A stretch of DNA of 43,582 bases from Mesorhizobium sp. B2-7-1 (GTDB taxonomy: Bacteria > Pseudomonadota > Alphaproteobacteria > Rhizobiales > Rhizobiaceae): assembly GCF_006440735.1 (NCBI RefSeq), contig NZ_VFUA01000055.1:1-43582 (forward strand). Reading direction: 5' to 3'. Both the position numbers and the translations under genes were made by a program. Each line of letters opens with the position of its first letter. Positions within the stretch are counted from its first letter, which is position 1. Positions 17,180-24,926 of the stretch are shown in pieces. The notes below the pieces were generated by a model, which was not told where the DNA came from, searched no databases, and was given only the letters and a program-made list of their open reading frames with translations.

Positions 17180-17974
17180 CTAGTGCTTCAGGCCCTTGGG
17201 CGCTTCGGAAGAAGCGACGAGCACGGGACCCGTCGGGCGCGGCGGCTCGTTCTCGTTGATGATGCCGAGACGGCGGGCAACTTCCTGATAGGCCTCGACC
17301 AGGCCGCCCATGTCGCGGCGGAAGCGGTCCTTGTCGAGCTTGTCCTGGGTGGCGACATCCCACAGCCGGCAGGAATCCGGCGAGATCTCGTCGGCGACGA
17401 CGATGCGCATCATGTCGCCCTCGAACAGGCGGCCGCACTCGATCTTGAAGTCGACGAGCTGGATGCCGACGCCGAGGAACAGGCCGGAGAGGAAGTCGTT
17501 GATGCGGATGGCCAAAGCCATGATGTCGTCGATTTCCTGCGGGCTCGCCCAGCCGAAGGCGGTGATGTGCTCTTCCGACACCATCGGATCGTCGAGCGCG
17601 TCGGCCTTGTAATAGAACTCGATGATCGAGCGCGGCAGCACCGTGCCTTCCTCGATGCCGAGTCGCTTGGACAGCGAGCCGGCGGCGACGTTGCGCACGA
17701 CGACCTCGAGCGGGATGATCTCGACTTCCTTGATCAGCTGCTCGCGCATGTTGAGCCGGCGGATGAAGTGGGTCGGGATGCCCATGCGGTTCAAATGGTT
17801 GAAGATATGCTCGGAAATGCGATTGTTGAGCACGCCCTTGCCATCGACCACTTCGTGTTTCTTCTTGTTGAAGGCGGTGGCGTCGTCCTTGAAGAACTGG
17901 ATCAGCGTTCCCGGCTCAGGTCCTTCATAGAGGATCTTGGCCTTGCCTTCGTAGATGCGGCGGCGATTTTTCAT
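17180..17974 (-). CDS. purC: Phosphoribosylaminoimidazole-succinocarboxamide synthase PurC
   Basis: The 264-residue SAICAR synthetase joins aspartate to CAIR using ATP in purine synthesis. It has RRRIYEGKAKILYEG at the start, the LPRSIIEFYYK segment, VDFKIECGR and ADEISPDSCRLWD (about 198-210), all standard for the family. A proline-rich tail ends in LKH. The ATG at 17974 is the first in frame with the conserved start. It heads the minus-strand purine block; the 274-base region to the divergent DUF1476 gene must hold its promoter. Confidence 0.97.
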   Translation of the reverse strand: MKNRRRIYEGKAKILYEGPEPGTLIQFFKDDATAFNKKKHEVVDGKGVLNNRISEHIFNHLNRMGIPTHFIRRLNMREQLIKEVEIIPLEVVVRNVAAGSLSKRLGIEEGTVLPRSIIEFYYKADALDDPMVSEEHITAFGWASPQEIDDIMALAIRINDFLSGLFLGVGIQLVDFKIECGRLFEGDMMRIVVADEISPDSCRLWDVATQDKLDKDRFRRDMGGLVEAYQEVARRLGIINENEPPRPTGPVLVASSEAPKGLKH

Positions 17975-18248
17975 ATGGATTTTTCTCTGGATCTGCGGGC
18001 AGGCGGCAAGTGACCAGTTCCTGTCCGTCTGCCTAAATTAGTATGGCGACGGCGGCGTTCAATGCCGGTGTTATCGCAATCGCCTTGTTTGCTCAATCGC
18101 CAAATCCCGCGAATCAACCGCTTTCGGAACCGAAATGCCGCAGCGCAGCATGCGACGAAGCATATTGACCGGCCCGCGGCCTTTTGGTTTGTGCTTGCCC
18201 ATCACACATATTCGCCGCCAAGCGAATCGAATTGATCGGAGGGACGCC

Positions 18249-18569
18249 ATGAGCAGCATGAAAGACCGCGAAGAGGGTTTTGAGCGCAAATTCGCCTTCG
18301 ACGAGGAACTTCGCTTCAAGGCCTCGGCGCGCCGCAACAAGGCGCTTGGGCTGTGGGCCGCCGAGAAGCTCGGCAAGTCCGGCGCCGATGCCGAAGCCTA
18401 TGCCAAGGAAGTGGTGATCTCCGATATCGAGGAAGCGGGCGACCATGATGTCTTCCGCAAGATCCGCAAGGATTTCGATGCCGCCAGCGTCAACCAGTCC
18501 GACCATCAGATCCGCCGCACCATGGACGAGCTGATGGCGCAGGCGATCGAGCAGATCAAGAACACCTGA
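18249..18569 (+). CDS. DUF1476 protein, ATP synthase inhibitor zeta-subunit family
   Basis: The 106-residue helical protein carries the zeta-family core: DREEGFERKFAFDEELRFKA, then RRNKALGLWAAEKLG, and a C-terminal helix with IRRTMDELM. In Paracoccus denitrificans the zeta subunit blocks ATP hydrolysis by the F1 sector through its N-terminal helix. The same role is likely here but is inferred. The ATG at 18249 has GGAGGG at the right distance; the frame is open upstream but not conserved. It is divergent from purC and followed by two family 1 palindromes and a terminator. Confidence 0.88.
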   Translation: MSSMKDREEGFERKFAFDEELRFKASARRNKALGLWAAEKLGKSGADAEAYAKEVVISDIEEAGDHDVFRKIRKDFDAASVNQSDHQIRRTMDELMAQAIEQIKNT

Positions 18570-18579
18570 GGCTGTGCGG

Positions 18580-18621
18580 GTATGATGTCACCCGAAACCG
18601 CTTCACCCTTTTTCGGCATCG
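18580..18621. repeat. Degenerate family 1 palindrome, arm type A
   Basis: ATGATGTCACCCGAAACCG followed by CTTCACCCTTTTTCGGCATC keeps the core but has lost part of the arm pairing. It directly adjoins the interrupted type B copy at 18626. Confidence 0.6.
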
Positions 18622-18625
18622 GGCC

Positions 18626-18714
18626 CTATCTCTTTGCCTTTACGCAATTCCGGACGGAAGGTTACGGCGAAGTCGCCGAACCTAAACGTTTCACACTTTT
18701 CCTGGAATTGCCCT
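18626..18714. repeat. Family 1 palindrome, arm type B, interrupted by a 24-base hairpin
   Basis: Arms GCAATTCC (18644-18651) and GGAATTGC (18704-18711) are intact, but about 24 extra bases (18660-18683) sit between GGACGGAA and the GTTTCACAC core. The extra bases are themselves self-complementary: GGTTACGGCGA against TCGCCGAACC. Confidence 0.8.
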
Positions 18715-18728
18715 GACTGGACCAATCG

Positions 18729-18756
18729 ACCGCCCGGTAAAACCGGGCGGTTTTTC
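18729..18756 (+). terminator. Rho-independent terminator after DUF1476 gene
   Basis: Ten-base perfect stem ACCGCCCGGT (18729-18738) and ACCGGGCGGT (18742-18751), loop AAA, then TTTTC. It isolates the DUF1476 transcript from the aldolase gene. Confidence 0.93.
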
Positions 18757-18811
18757 TTTGCCTTAGCGCCGTTTTCGACCGAAACTGCGGATTGTTAACA
18801 AGGAAGTTCCG

Positions 18812-19585
18812 ATGTCGCTCAAGTCCCGCCTGGCCGCCGACGAAACGCTGTTCACCGCCTGGTCGGGCGTGCCGGACGCGCTGACGGTCGAGATCATCGC
18901 CAAGCAGGGTTTCGACGCGGTCACCCTCGACATGCAGCATGGCGGCCACCACGAGGACAGCGTGCTGCGCGGCCTGGTGCCGGTGCTGGCCGCCAACAAG
19001 CCGGCGCTGGTGCGCATTCCGGTCGGACGCTTCGACATGGCGAGCCGCGCGCTCGATTTCGGCGCCGAGGCGGTGATCGCGCCGATGGTGAACTCCGTGG
19101 CCGATGCAAGGCAATTCGCGGCCGCGATGAAATATCCGCCGCTGGGCGAGCGCTCCTGGGGTCCGACCTATGCCTTTCCACGCCACGGCAAGGGCGACCA
19201 TGCCGAATGGCTGCGCGATACGAACCAGCGCACCATGGCTTTCGCCATGGTCGAGACGCGTGCGGCCCTCGACGCGCTGGACGGCATTTTGGATACGCCC
19301 GGCATCGACGGCATCTTCGTCGGCCCGTCGGATTTCTCGATCGCCTGGTCGAACGGCGCCACCGTCAGCTCGACGCTGGAAAGCATGATGGAGACGGTCG
19401 CGTCGATCGCCGAGCGGACGCGCAAGGCCGGCAAGCATGCCGCGATCTATGTCATCGAACCGGCGATAGCCGGGCGCGTCGTGTCGATGGGCTTCCGGCT
19501 GCTCGCCATGGGCTCCGACCACACGCTGATCTCGCTCGGGGCGAAGACGCTGCTGAAGAGCATGCGCGATTCGATCGGTTCTTAA
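18812..19585 (+). CDS. HpcH/HpaI family class II aldolase
   Basis: The 257-residue protein belongs to the metal-dependent pyruvate aldolases. It has LDMQHG (His43), VRIPVG (Arg68), the WGPTYAF segment, and the metal ligands in AMVETRAAL (Glu148) and VGPSDFS (Asp174). These enzymes cleave 2-keto-3-deoxy or 4-hydroxy-2-oxo acids to pyruvate and an aldehyde. The substrate cannot be read from the sequence. AAGGAAG precedes the ATG at 18812. It stands alone between a terminator and a large palindrome, so it is probably a single-gene unit. Confidence 0.92.
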   Translation: MSLKSRLAADETLFTAWSGVPDALTVEIIAKQGFDAVTLDMQHGGHHEDSVLRGLVPVLAANKPALVRIPVGRFDMASRALDFGAEAVIAPMVNSVADARQFAAAMKYPPLGERSWGPTYAFPRHGKGDHAEWLRDTNQRTMAFAMVETRAALDALDGILDTPGIDGIFVGPSDFSIAWSNGATVSSTLESMMETVASIAERTRKAGKHAAIYVIEPAIAGRVVSMGFRLLAMGSDHTLISLGAKTLLKSMRDSIGS

Positions 19586-19727
19586 GGCGTTTTGATATTC
19601 AGGTGAGGCCGGCCTGCAAATGCCGGCTTCCCGCGCTTCCGGTGCTCACGTACTTGAAGTACGCTCCGCTCCGGTTCTCTGAAGCCACCATTTTCGGCTC
19701 GGCCTGACCTGAATCTCAACACACCTT
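19584..19727. repeat. Long imperfect palindrome, 144 bases
   Basis: Left arm AAGGCGTTTTGATATTCAGG (19584-19603) matches the reverse complement of the right arm (CCTGAATCTCAACACACCTT, 19708-19727) at 17 of 20 places. The arms continue inward through AGGCCG and AAATG to the perfect centre CGTACTTGAAGTACG (19649-19663). It overlaps the stop of the aldolase gene and ends 8 bases from the stop of the convergent hydrolase gene, so it can fold as a shared transcript end. Confidence 0.8.
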
Positions 19728-19734
19728 GGTCGTC

Positions 19735-20292
19735 TTAGGGTTCTTTCAACTCCGTCAGGAATTTGGCGAAAGTCATCGAACCCTCAGGCCACGGGCCGAA
19801 ACCGGCGTCGTGGTTGAGGTGGCCTGCCTCGCCTGCGTCGATGAACAGCGATCCCCAGGCGGCGGCAATGTCCTCGGCGACCTCGAAGGCGCAGAACGGA
19901 TCGTTGCGGCTGGCAATGACGATCGACGGGAAAGGCAGCGGATCGCGCGAATAAGGGCCAAAGGTCATCAGATGACGCGGCCTCAGCTCAGGATTGGCGA
20001 CATCCGGTGGCGCCACGAAAAAGGCGCCGGCGACCGGCTTCTTGAATTGCGGGATGGCCTGAACCGCCGCCGCGACGCCAAGCGAGTGCGCGACGAGCAC
20101 CACCGGCCGCTCGGCCTCGTTGACGGCGTTCGCCACGCTCGCCGTCCAGTCATCGCGCACGGGCTTGGTCCATTCCGCCTGCTCGACCCGGCGCGCCGTC
20201 GACAGCTTCGACTGCCAGCGGGTCTGCCAGTGCTCGGGGCCGGAATTGGTGTAGCCTGGCACGATCAGAATATCTGCGTCTTTGACTTTCAT
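19735..20292 (-). CDS. RBBP9/YdeN family serine hydrolase
   Basis: The 185-residue alpha/beta hydrolase has the RBBP9/YdeN features: ILIVPGYTNSGPEHWQTRW at the start, the nucleophile in VAHSLG (Ser70), Asp131 in SRNDPFC and His158 in AGHLNHDAGFG followed by WPEG. Family members are small esterases of unknown natural substrate. The frame is open far upstream, but the ATG at 20292 begins the conserved sequence. It is divergent from the VOC gene, with a GAACAACTTGTTC palindrome between them. Confidence 0.9.
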   Translation of the reverse strand: MKVKDADILIVPGYTNSGPEHWQTRWQSKLSTARRVEQAEWTKPVRDDWTASVANAVNEAERPVVLVAHSLGVAAAVQAIPQFKKPVAGAFFVAPPDVANPELRPRHLMTFGPYSRDPLPFPSIVIASRNDPFCAFEVAEDIAAAWGSLFIDAGEAGHLNHDAGFGPWPEGSMTFAKFLTELKEP

Positions 20293-20360
20293 GGCGTCGA
20301 TGTAGCGAGCGGCCTTCTCGCCTGCAACCCTGCTCGCAAATCGATCGATATCGCAATTGT

Positions 20361-20373
20361 GAACAACTTGTTC
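20361..20373. promoter_or_regulatory. Candidate operator palindrome
   Basis: Perfect palindrome GAACAA-C-TTGTTC in the 186-base region between the divergent hydrolase and VOC genes. Size and position fit a dimeric repressor site; no regulator gene is adjacent. Confidence 0.35.
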
Positions 20374-20478
20374 GATTCTTGCTGTCTTGTGTGAACGATC
20401 GCAATCGACAATCTGAGGAGGACAACAGCCGGCGGCTGGAATATCCCATGCCGGGAAGCTGCCGAGACGGAGAGATTG

Positions 20479-21291
20479 ATGAGCGAACTGCCTTTTGCCG
20501 CGACCACCCCGGTCAGCGTTTCGCGCCTCGGGCTGAAGGCGCGCGACGCCGAGAGCCTGGCGGCCTATTACCGCGCCGTTGTCGGCCTGCAGGAACTGAG
20601 CCGCGCCGATGGCGCGATCACGCTTGGCGCCGCCAATCGCCCGCTGCTGGTGCTCGAGCCGGATTCTTCGGCCAAGCCGGACGATCCACGCAGCGCCGGA
20701 CTTTTCCACACCGCTTTCCTCCTGCCGTCGCGCGCCGACCTCGGCCGCTGGATCAGCCACGCCGCCGCCAACCGCATCGGCATCGAGGGCGCCTCCGACC
20801 ACCTGGTCAGCGAGGCGCTTTACCTGACCGACCCGGAAGGCAATGGCATCGAGATCTATGCCGACCGCCGTCCCCAGGACTGGAAATGGAACGGCGACAA
20901 GATCGCCATGGCGACCGAGCGCCTGAACCTGCCGGCGGTGGTGGGCACCGTGCCCGCGGGCGATGCCGGCTGGCAGGGCGCGCCGGAAAACACCGTCGTC
21001 GGCCATGTGCATCTGCGCGTCGGCCGGCCGGAAGATGCGGAGGCCTGGTGGCATGACCAGTTCGGCTTCGACACCGTCGCCAAATATGGCAGCCAGGCGG
21101 TGTTCCTGTCATCGGGCCATTACCACCATCATATCGGCGCCAATGCCTGGCAGAGCGCCGGCGCCGGCCACCGCGATCCGTCCCGCTCAGGCCTCGCCTG
21201 GGTCGAGATGCGCTCGGACAATGTGAAGGCGGAGACGAGCCGCGAGGATCCCTGGGGTACGGTGATCAGGACCGTACCTGGGAAGGCGTGA
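20479..21291 (+). CDS. Two-domain VOC superfamily protein (glyoxalase/extradiol dioxygenase type, CatE-like)
   Basis: The 270-residue protein has two vicinal-oxygen-chelate repeats, residues about 10-130 and 160-265. Likely metal ligands are the His in LFHTAFLL, the Glu in DPEGNGIEIY and a His in the second half (GHVHLRV). The layout resembles CatE-type catechol 2,3-dioxygenases, but VOC proteins also include glyoxalases and resistance proteins, so the reaction is open. The ATG at 20479 has a GGAGAG site; the TTG at 20476 is less likely. The gene is followed by inverted copies of family 2 repeats. Confidence 0.88.
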   Translation: MSELPFAATTPVSVSRLGLKARDAESLAAYYRAVVGLQELSRADGAITLGAANRPLLVLEPDSSAKPDDPRSAGLFHTAFLLPSRADLGRWISHAAANRIGIEGASDHLVSEALYLTDPEGNGIEIYADRRPQDWKWNGDKIAMATERLNLPAVVGTVPAGDAGWQGAPENTVVGHVHLRVGRPEDAEAWWHDQFGFDTVAKYGSQAVFLSSGHYHHHIGANAWQSAGAGHRDPSRSGLAWVEMRSDNVKAETSREDPWGTVIRTVPGKA

Positions 21292-21304
21292 ACGACGGCT
21301 GCGT

Positions 21305-21518
21305 CAAGCTGGAGCACCCCCCTCATCCGTCTCGGCGCTGCGCGCCGATCCACCTTCTCCCACAAGAAGGGGAGAAGGGAAGATCGCGCCGGCGCCGCTG
21401 CCAATCGCAAACGCTGGTGATTGACTGAGGCGTGAGCGCCAGATTTCCTCTTCTCCCCTTGTGGGATAAGGTGGCTTGTCGTGAAACGACAAGACGGATG
21501 AGGGGTGTTCCCAGCTTG
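21305..21518. repeat. Inverted pair of family 2 palindromic repeats
   Basis: Ends CAAGCTGG (21305-21312) and CCAGCTTG (21511-21518) are perfect inverted repeats. Each arm holds one family 2 unit: a constant CTTCTCCCCTT-type block, a variable hairpin, and a constant CGGATGAGGGG block. The left unit is inverted and contains hairpin TCGGCGC/GCGCCGA (21332-21348); the right contains CTTGTCG/CGACAAG (21475-21493). A third unit is at 43519-43582. The pair lies between the convergent VOC and purB genes and could end both transcripts. Confidence 0.85.
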
Positions 21519-21544
21519 CGCTAGCGCGCAACTCTTATCCGACG

Positions 21545-22852
21545 TCAAGCCTCTCCGAACACCCGCTTGAAGATCGTGTCGACATGCTTGGTGTGGTAAC
21601 CGAGGTCGAATTTCTCGCGGATATCAGCTTCCGATAGCGCGGCCGTCACCTCCTTGTCGGCGAGCAGTTCCTCTAGGAAATCGGCGCCGTGCTCCCAGAC
21701 CTTCATGGCGTTGCGCTGCACCAGGCGGTAGGAGTCCTCGCGTGACAGGCCGGCCTGGGTCAGCGCCAGGAGCACGCGCTGCGAATGCACCAGCCCGCGG
21801 AACTTGTTGAGGTTCTTCTCCATGTTCTCGGGGTAGACGAGCAGCTTGTCGACGACGCCGGTGAGGCGCGCCAGCGCGAAGTCGAGCGTCACCGTAGCGT
21901 CGGGTCCGATCATGCGTTCGACCGAGGAATGCGAGATATCGCGCTCATGCCAGAGCGCCACGTCCTCCATCGCGGGCAGCGCCATCGAGCGCACCATGCG
22001 GGCAAGGCCGGTGAGATTCTCGGTCAGCACCGGATTGCGCTTGTGCGGCATCGCCGACGAGCCCTTCTGGCCCGGCGAGAAATACTCTTCCGCTTCCAGC
22101 ACCTCGGTGCGCTGCAGATGGCGGATTTCGACGGCGAGGCGCTCGACCGACGAAGCGATCACGCCAAGCGTCGCAAAGAACATGGCGTGGCGGTCGCGCG
22201 GGATCACCTGGGTCGACACCGGCTCCGGCTTCAGCCCAAGTTTTGTCGCAACATGCTCTTCGACGTAGGGCTCGATGTTGGCGAAGGTGCCGACGGCGCC
22301 TGAAATGGCGCAGGTGGCGATGTCTTCGCGCGCGTGCACCAGCCGCTCGCGGCAGCGCGAGAATTCGGCATAGGCCTGCGCCAGCTTGACGCCGAAGGTG
22401 GTCGGCTCGGCATGGATGCCGTGGCTGCGGCCGATGGTGACGGTGTCCTTGTGCTCGAAGGCGCGGCGCTTGAGTGCGGCAAGCAGGGCGTCGATGTCGG
22501 CAAGCAGGATGTCGCTGGCGCGCGTCAGCTGCACGGCAAGGCAGGTGTCGAGCACGTCCGACGAGGTCATGCCCTGGTGGATGAAGCGGGCATCGGGTCC
22601 GACGAATTCGGCGAGATGGGTGAGGAAAGCGATGACGTCATGCTTGGTAACGCGCTCGATCTCGTCGATCTTGGCGACGTCGAATTTGGCCGCGCCGCCT
22701 TTTTCCCAGATCGTCCTTGCCGCTTCCTTGGGGATGACGCCCAGTTCCGCCAGCGCATCGCAGGCATGCGCCTCGATCTCGAACCAGATGCGGAAGCGGG
22801 TTTCGGGCGACCAGATGGCGACCATTTCCGGCCGGGAATAGCGAGGGATCAT
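21545..22852 (-). CDS. purB: Adenylosuccinate lyase PurB
   Basis: The 435-residue fumarase-superfamily lyase cleaves SAICAR and adenylosuccinate, releasing fumarate in both cases. It starts MIPRYSRPEMVAIWSPETRF and holds TSSDVLDT (97-103), GRSHGIHAEP with the catalytic His144, and the signature SSAMPHKRNP at about 265-274. The product acts right after PurC, whose gene lies 3.6 kb away on the same strand. Several unrelated genes intervene, so it has its own promoter. Confidence 0.97.
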   Translation of the reverse strand: MIPRYSRPEMVAIWSPETRFRIWFEIEAHACDALAELGVIPKEAARTIWEKGGAAKFDVAKIDEIERVTKHDVIAFLTHLAEFVGPDARFIHQGMTSSDVLDTCLAVQLTRASDILLADIDALLAALKRRAFEHKDTVTIGRSHGIHAEPTTFGVKLAQAYAEFSRCRERLVHAREDIATCAISGAVGTFANIEPYVEEHVATKLGLKPEPVSTQVIPRDRHAMFFATLGVIASSVERLAVEIRHLQRTEVLEAEEYFSPGQKGSSAMPHKRNPVLTENLTGLARMVRSMALPAMEDVALWHERDISHSSVERMIGPDATVTLDFALARLTGVVDKLLVYPENMEKNLNKFRGLVHSQRVLLALTQAGLSREDSYRLVQRNAMKVWEHGADFLEELLADKEVTAALSEADIREKFDLGYHTKHVDTIFKRVFGEA

Positions 22853-22914
22853 CCGTTTTTAAGTCCTGCTTGGGAGAGGCATCGGCCGCGTCCTAACAGA
22901 GGCGGGCCCAATGC

Positions 22915-23439
22915 TCAACGCCGCTGCCGTGCAAACCAGATGCTGGCCCCGACAAGTGCCGCAAAACCCAGCGGAAAATAGAGCCGCACGCCGAGCACGA
23001 CGAACTGGTAGAGCGCGGTCATCATGGTGAACGCGAATTCGAACGCCCAGGTCAGCGTGAGCGCCGGCGCATGCCACTCGGCGTAATAGGAGCGATATTG
23101 CAGCGCGAAGAGGCCGCCGGTGAAGGCGAGTGTCGTCGTCAGAAGCGACACGAATGCCGCGGCCAAGGCTGTTTCCCAATTGCGGTCCCGAGAAACCAGC
23201 CTGGCCAGCGTCAGCCCGACCGGGAAGGCGAGTAGGCCGCCAAGGCCGTAAAGCAGCGCAACGAAACGGATCCTGTCGGGCGTCTCCCAGGCGGCCAGCA
23301 GAAGATTTGCCAGCGCGCTGCCACTCATGGCGCCGCCCCAGAGCAAAGTTCCGACAACGACCTCGTTTGCCGTCGGAACGGCGGCACGCAACAGGTCCGT
23401 GATACCGCGGCGCAAGGGAACTTGCTGCAGCGGCATCAT
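22915..23439 (-). CDS. Hypothetical inner-membrane protein
   Basis: The 174-residue product has four or five predicted membrane helices: about 25-48, 58-82, 90-113, 127-148 and 150-168. It ends in a short basic tail (ARQRR). Conserved-looking residues include a Tyr pair in LQYRSYYAEWHAP in the loop after helix 3. I recognise no family. It lies 62 bases upstream of purB on the same strand and may share its transcript. The first two codons are both ATG; the frame cannot be extended convincingly. Confidence 0.65.
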   Translation of the reverse strand: MMPLQQVPLRRGITDLLRAAVPTANEVVVGTLLWGGAMSGSALANLLLAAWETPDRIRFVALLYGLGGLLAFPVGLTLARLVSRDRNWETALAAAFVSLLTTTLAFTGGLFALQYRSYYAEWHAPALTLTWAFEFAFTMMTALYQFVVLGVRLYFPLGFAALVGASIWFARQRR

Positions 23440-23636
23440 GGGCGGCGAGCGGTATCGCGCGCCGGGTGACCGGGCAGGCCGGGCGTCATCGGCATGACAT
23501 CTGTCTCATGGACGTCATGCCTATCACGCCATGGTGAACGAGACGTGCCGTGCGATGCATCCAATCCGGCGTTCATTTGTTATTGTCGGCCGTCTCGCAT
23601 CCGAAAGGGCAAATCGCCATCCAGCGGAGGACCAGC

Positions 23637-23894
23637 ATGAGCACCGACATCAGCAAGATACGCGGACATATGGAAGTGATCGGCGCCGACGGCGTCCATA
23701 TCGGCACCGTCGACAAGGTCGAAGGTGACCGGATCAAGCTGACCAGGGCCGATAGCGGCATGGGCTCGCATAAGGGCCATCACCACTATATTTCGCTCGC
23801 CCTGGTCGCGGAGATCGACGGGCAGAAGGTATGGCTCTCCGCGAATTCCGATGTCGCGGTCACCTTCGAGGAAGAAAAGTCCGATCCGACCTGA
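23637..23894 (+). CDS. DUF2171 domain protein (PRC-barrel-like)
   Basis: The 85-residue protein has the DUF2171 pattern: IRGHMEVIGADGVHIGTVDK, EGDRIKLTR, GSHKGHHHYISLALV and a C-terminal short acidic tail. The fold is expected to resemble a PRC barrel. Function is unknown; family members are often induced in stress and multiply copied in rhizobia. A strong GCGGAGG lies before the ATG at 23637. It is convergent with the P1 peptidase gene, with 15 bases between stops. Confidence 0.87.
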   Translation: MSTDISKIRGHMEVIGADGVHIGTVDKVEGDRIKLTRADSGMGSHKGHHHYISLALVAEIDGQKVWLSANSDVAVTFEEEKSDPT

Positions 23895-23909
23895 TCGGCG
23901 CCGAGCCGA

Positions 23910-24926
23910 TCAGCGCGACGACCAGACGGGGAACAGATCGCCGTCCGCGGGTATCGCGGCATGGACGCCGCGGCTGATGGCACGCGCCATGGTCGCGCCG
24001 GCCGCCGCGAACAAGTCGATAGCCGCATCGGCGCCGAGTTCTATTCCGCTCCTGCCCGTCGCCAGCGCGAACACCAGATCGCCGTCGGCCGGGGTATGCG
24101 TCGGCCAGATGGAGCGGGCGAAGCCGTCATGCGCCGAAATCGCCAGCCGCTTGGCCGCGGCCTTGGTCAGGACGGCGTCCGTGGCGATGACGGCGATGGT
24201 GGTACTGCCGGCCTCCGCATGTCCGCCGACGCGCCTGTCTCGGTATTTCAGCAATATCTTCCTGGCGTCGTCAGGCATGGGGTCTGGATAACCCAGGCCG
24301 CCGAATTCGTCGCCGATCTCGAAGGGCGCCGCCCAGAAATGGCGGCTACGGCCTACAGTCACCGAGCCTGTCGGGTTGACGGCGGCGAGCGCGCCAACGG
24401 TGACGCCGCTGTCGAGCACCGTCGAAGCCGAACCCAGGCCGCCTTTCAACCCGGAGGTCAGCGCGCCGGTGCCGGCGCCAGCCGTACCGATGGCGAAATC
24501 GACGGTTGCCGCCTGCGCGGCCGCATAGCCAAGCTCGCGGTAGGGCGGATAACGGCCCCAATCCTTGTCGCCGCCATTGCGCAAGTCGAACAGGATCGCG
24601 GCCGGCACGATCGGCACGCGGAAGCCGCCGACCTCGACACCGATGTCCTTCTCGCGCAGCGCCGCCTGCGCGCCGGAGGCAGCGTCGAGACCGAAGGCGG
24701 AGCCGCCGGACAGGACGACGGCATGGATCGTCGCGATCGAATTCTGCGGTTCGAGCAGGTCGGTCTCGCGCGTGCCCGGCGCGCCGCCCAGCACCTGGAA
24801 GCCGGCCACGGCAGGCTCATCGCACAGCACCACCGTGACGCCGGATTTCAGCCTGGCGTCGGCGGCATTGCCGACGCTGAGGCCGGCAACGTCGGTGATC
24901 AGATTGCGCGGCCCCGTGCGGAACAT
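23910..24926 (-). CDS. P1 family peptidase (DmpA/NylC-type N-terminal nucleophile hydrolase)
   Basis: The 338-residue protein has the P1 hallmarks: NLITDVAGLSVGNA, VVLSGGSAFGLDAASG, GTAGAGTGA, KGGLGSAS, and THTPADGDLVFALATG. These enzymes cut themselves into two chains and then hydrolyse peptides or lactam/amide oligomers. The site that reads Asn-Thr-Thr in NylC relatives reads Ser-Thr-Thr here (about 241-243), by eye alignment. The ATG at 24926 shares one base with the stop of the binding-protein gene (TGATG), so translation is coupled. Pairing with a solute-binding protein suggests use of an imported peptide or amide. Confidence 0.9.
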   Translation of the reverse strand: MFRTGPRNLITDVAGLSVGNAADARLKSGVTVVLCDEPAVAGFQVLGGAPGTRETDLLEPQNSIATIHAVVLSGGSAFGLDAASGAQAALREKDIGVEVGGFRVPIVPAAILFDLRNGGDKDWGRYPPYRELGYAAAQAATVDFAIGTAGAGTGALTSGLKGGLGSASTVLDSGVTVGALAAVNPTGSVTVGRSRHFWAAPFEIGDEFGGLGYPDPMPDDARKILLKYRDRRVGGHAEAGSTTIAVIATDAVLTKAAAKRLAISAHDGFARSIWPTHTPADGDLVFALATGRSGIELGADAAIDLFAAAGATMARAISRGVHAAIPADGDLFPVWSSR

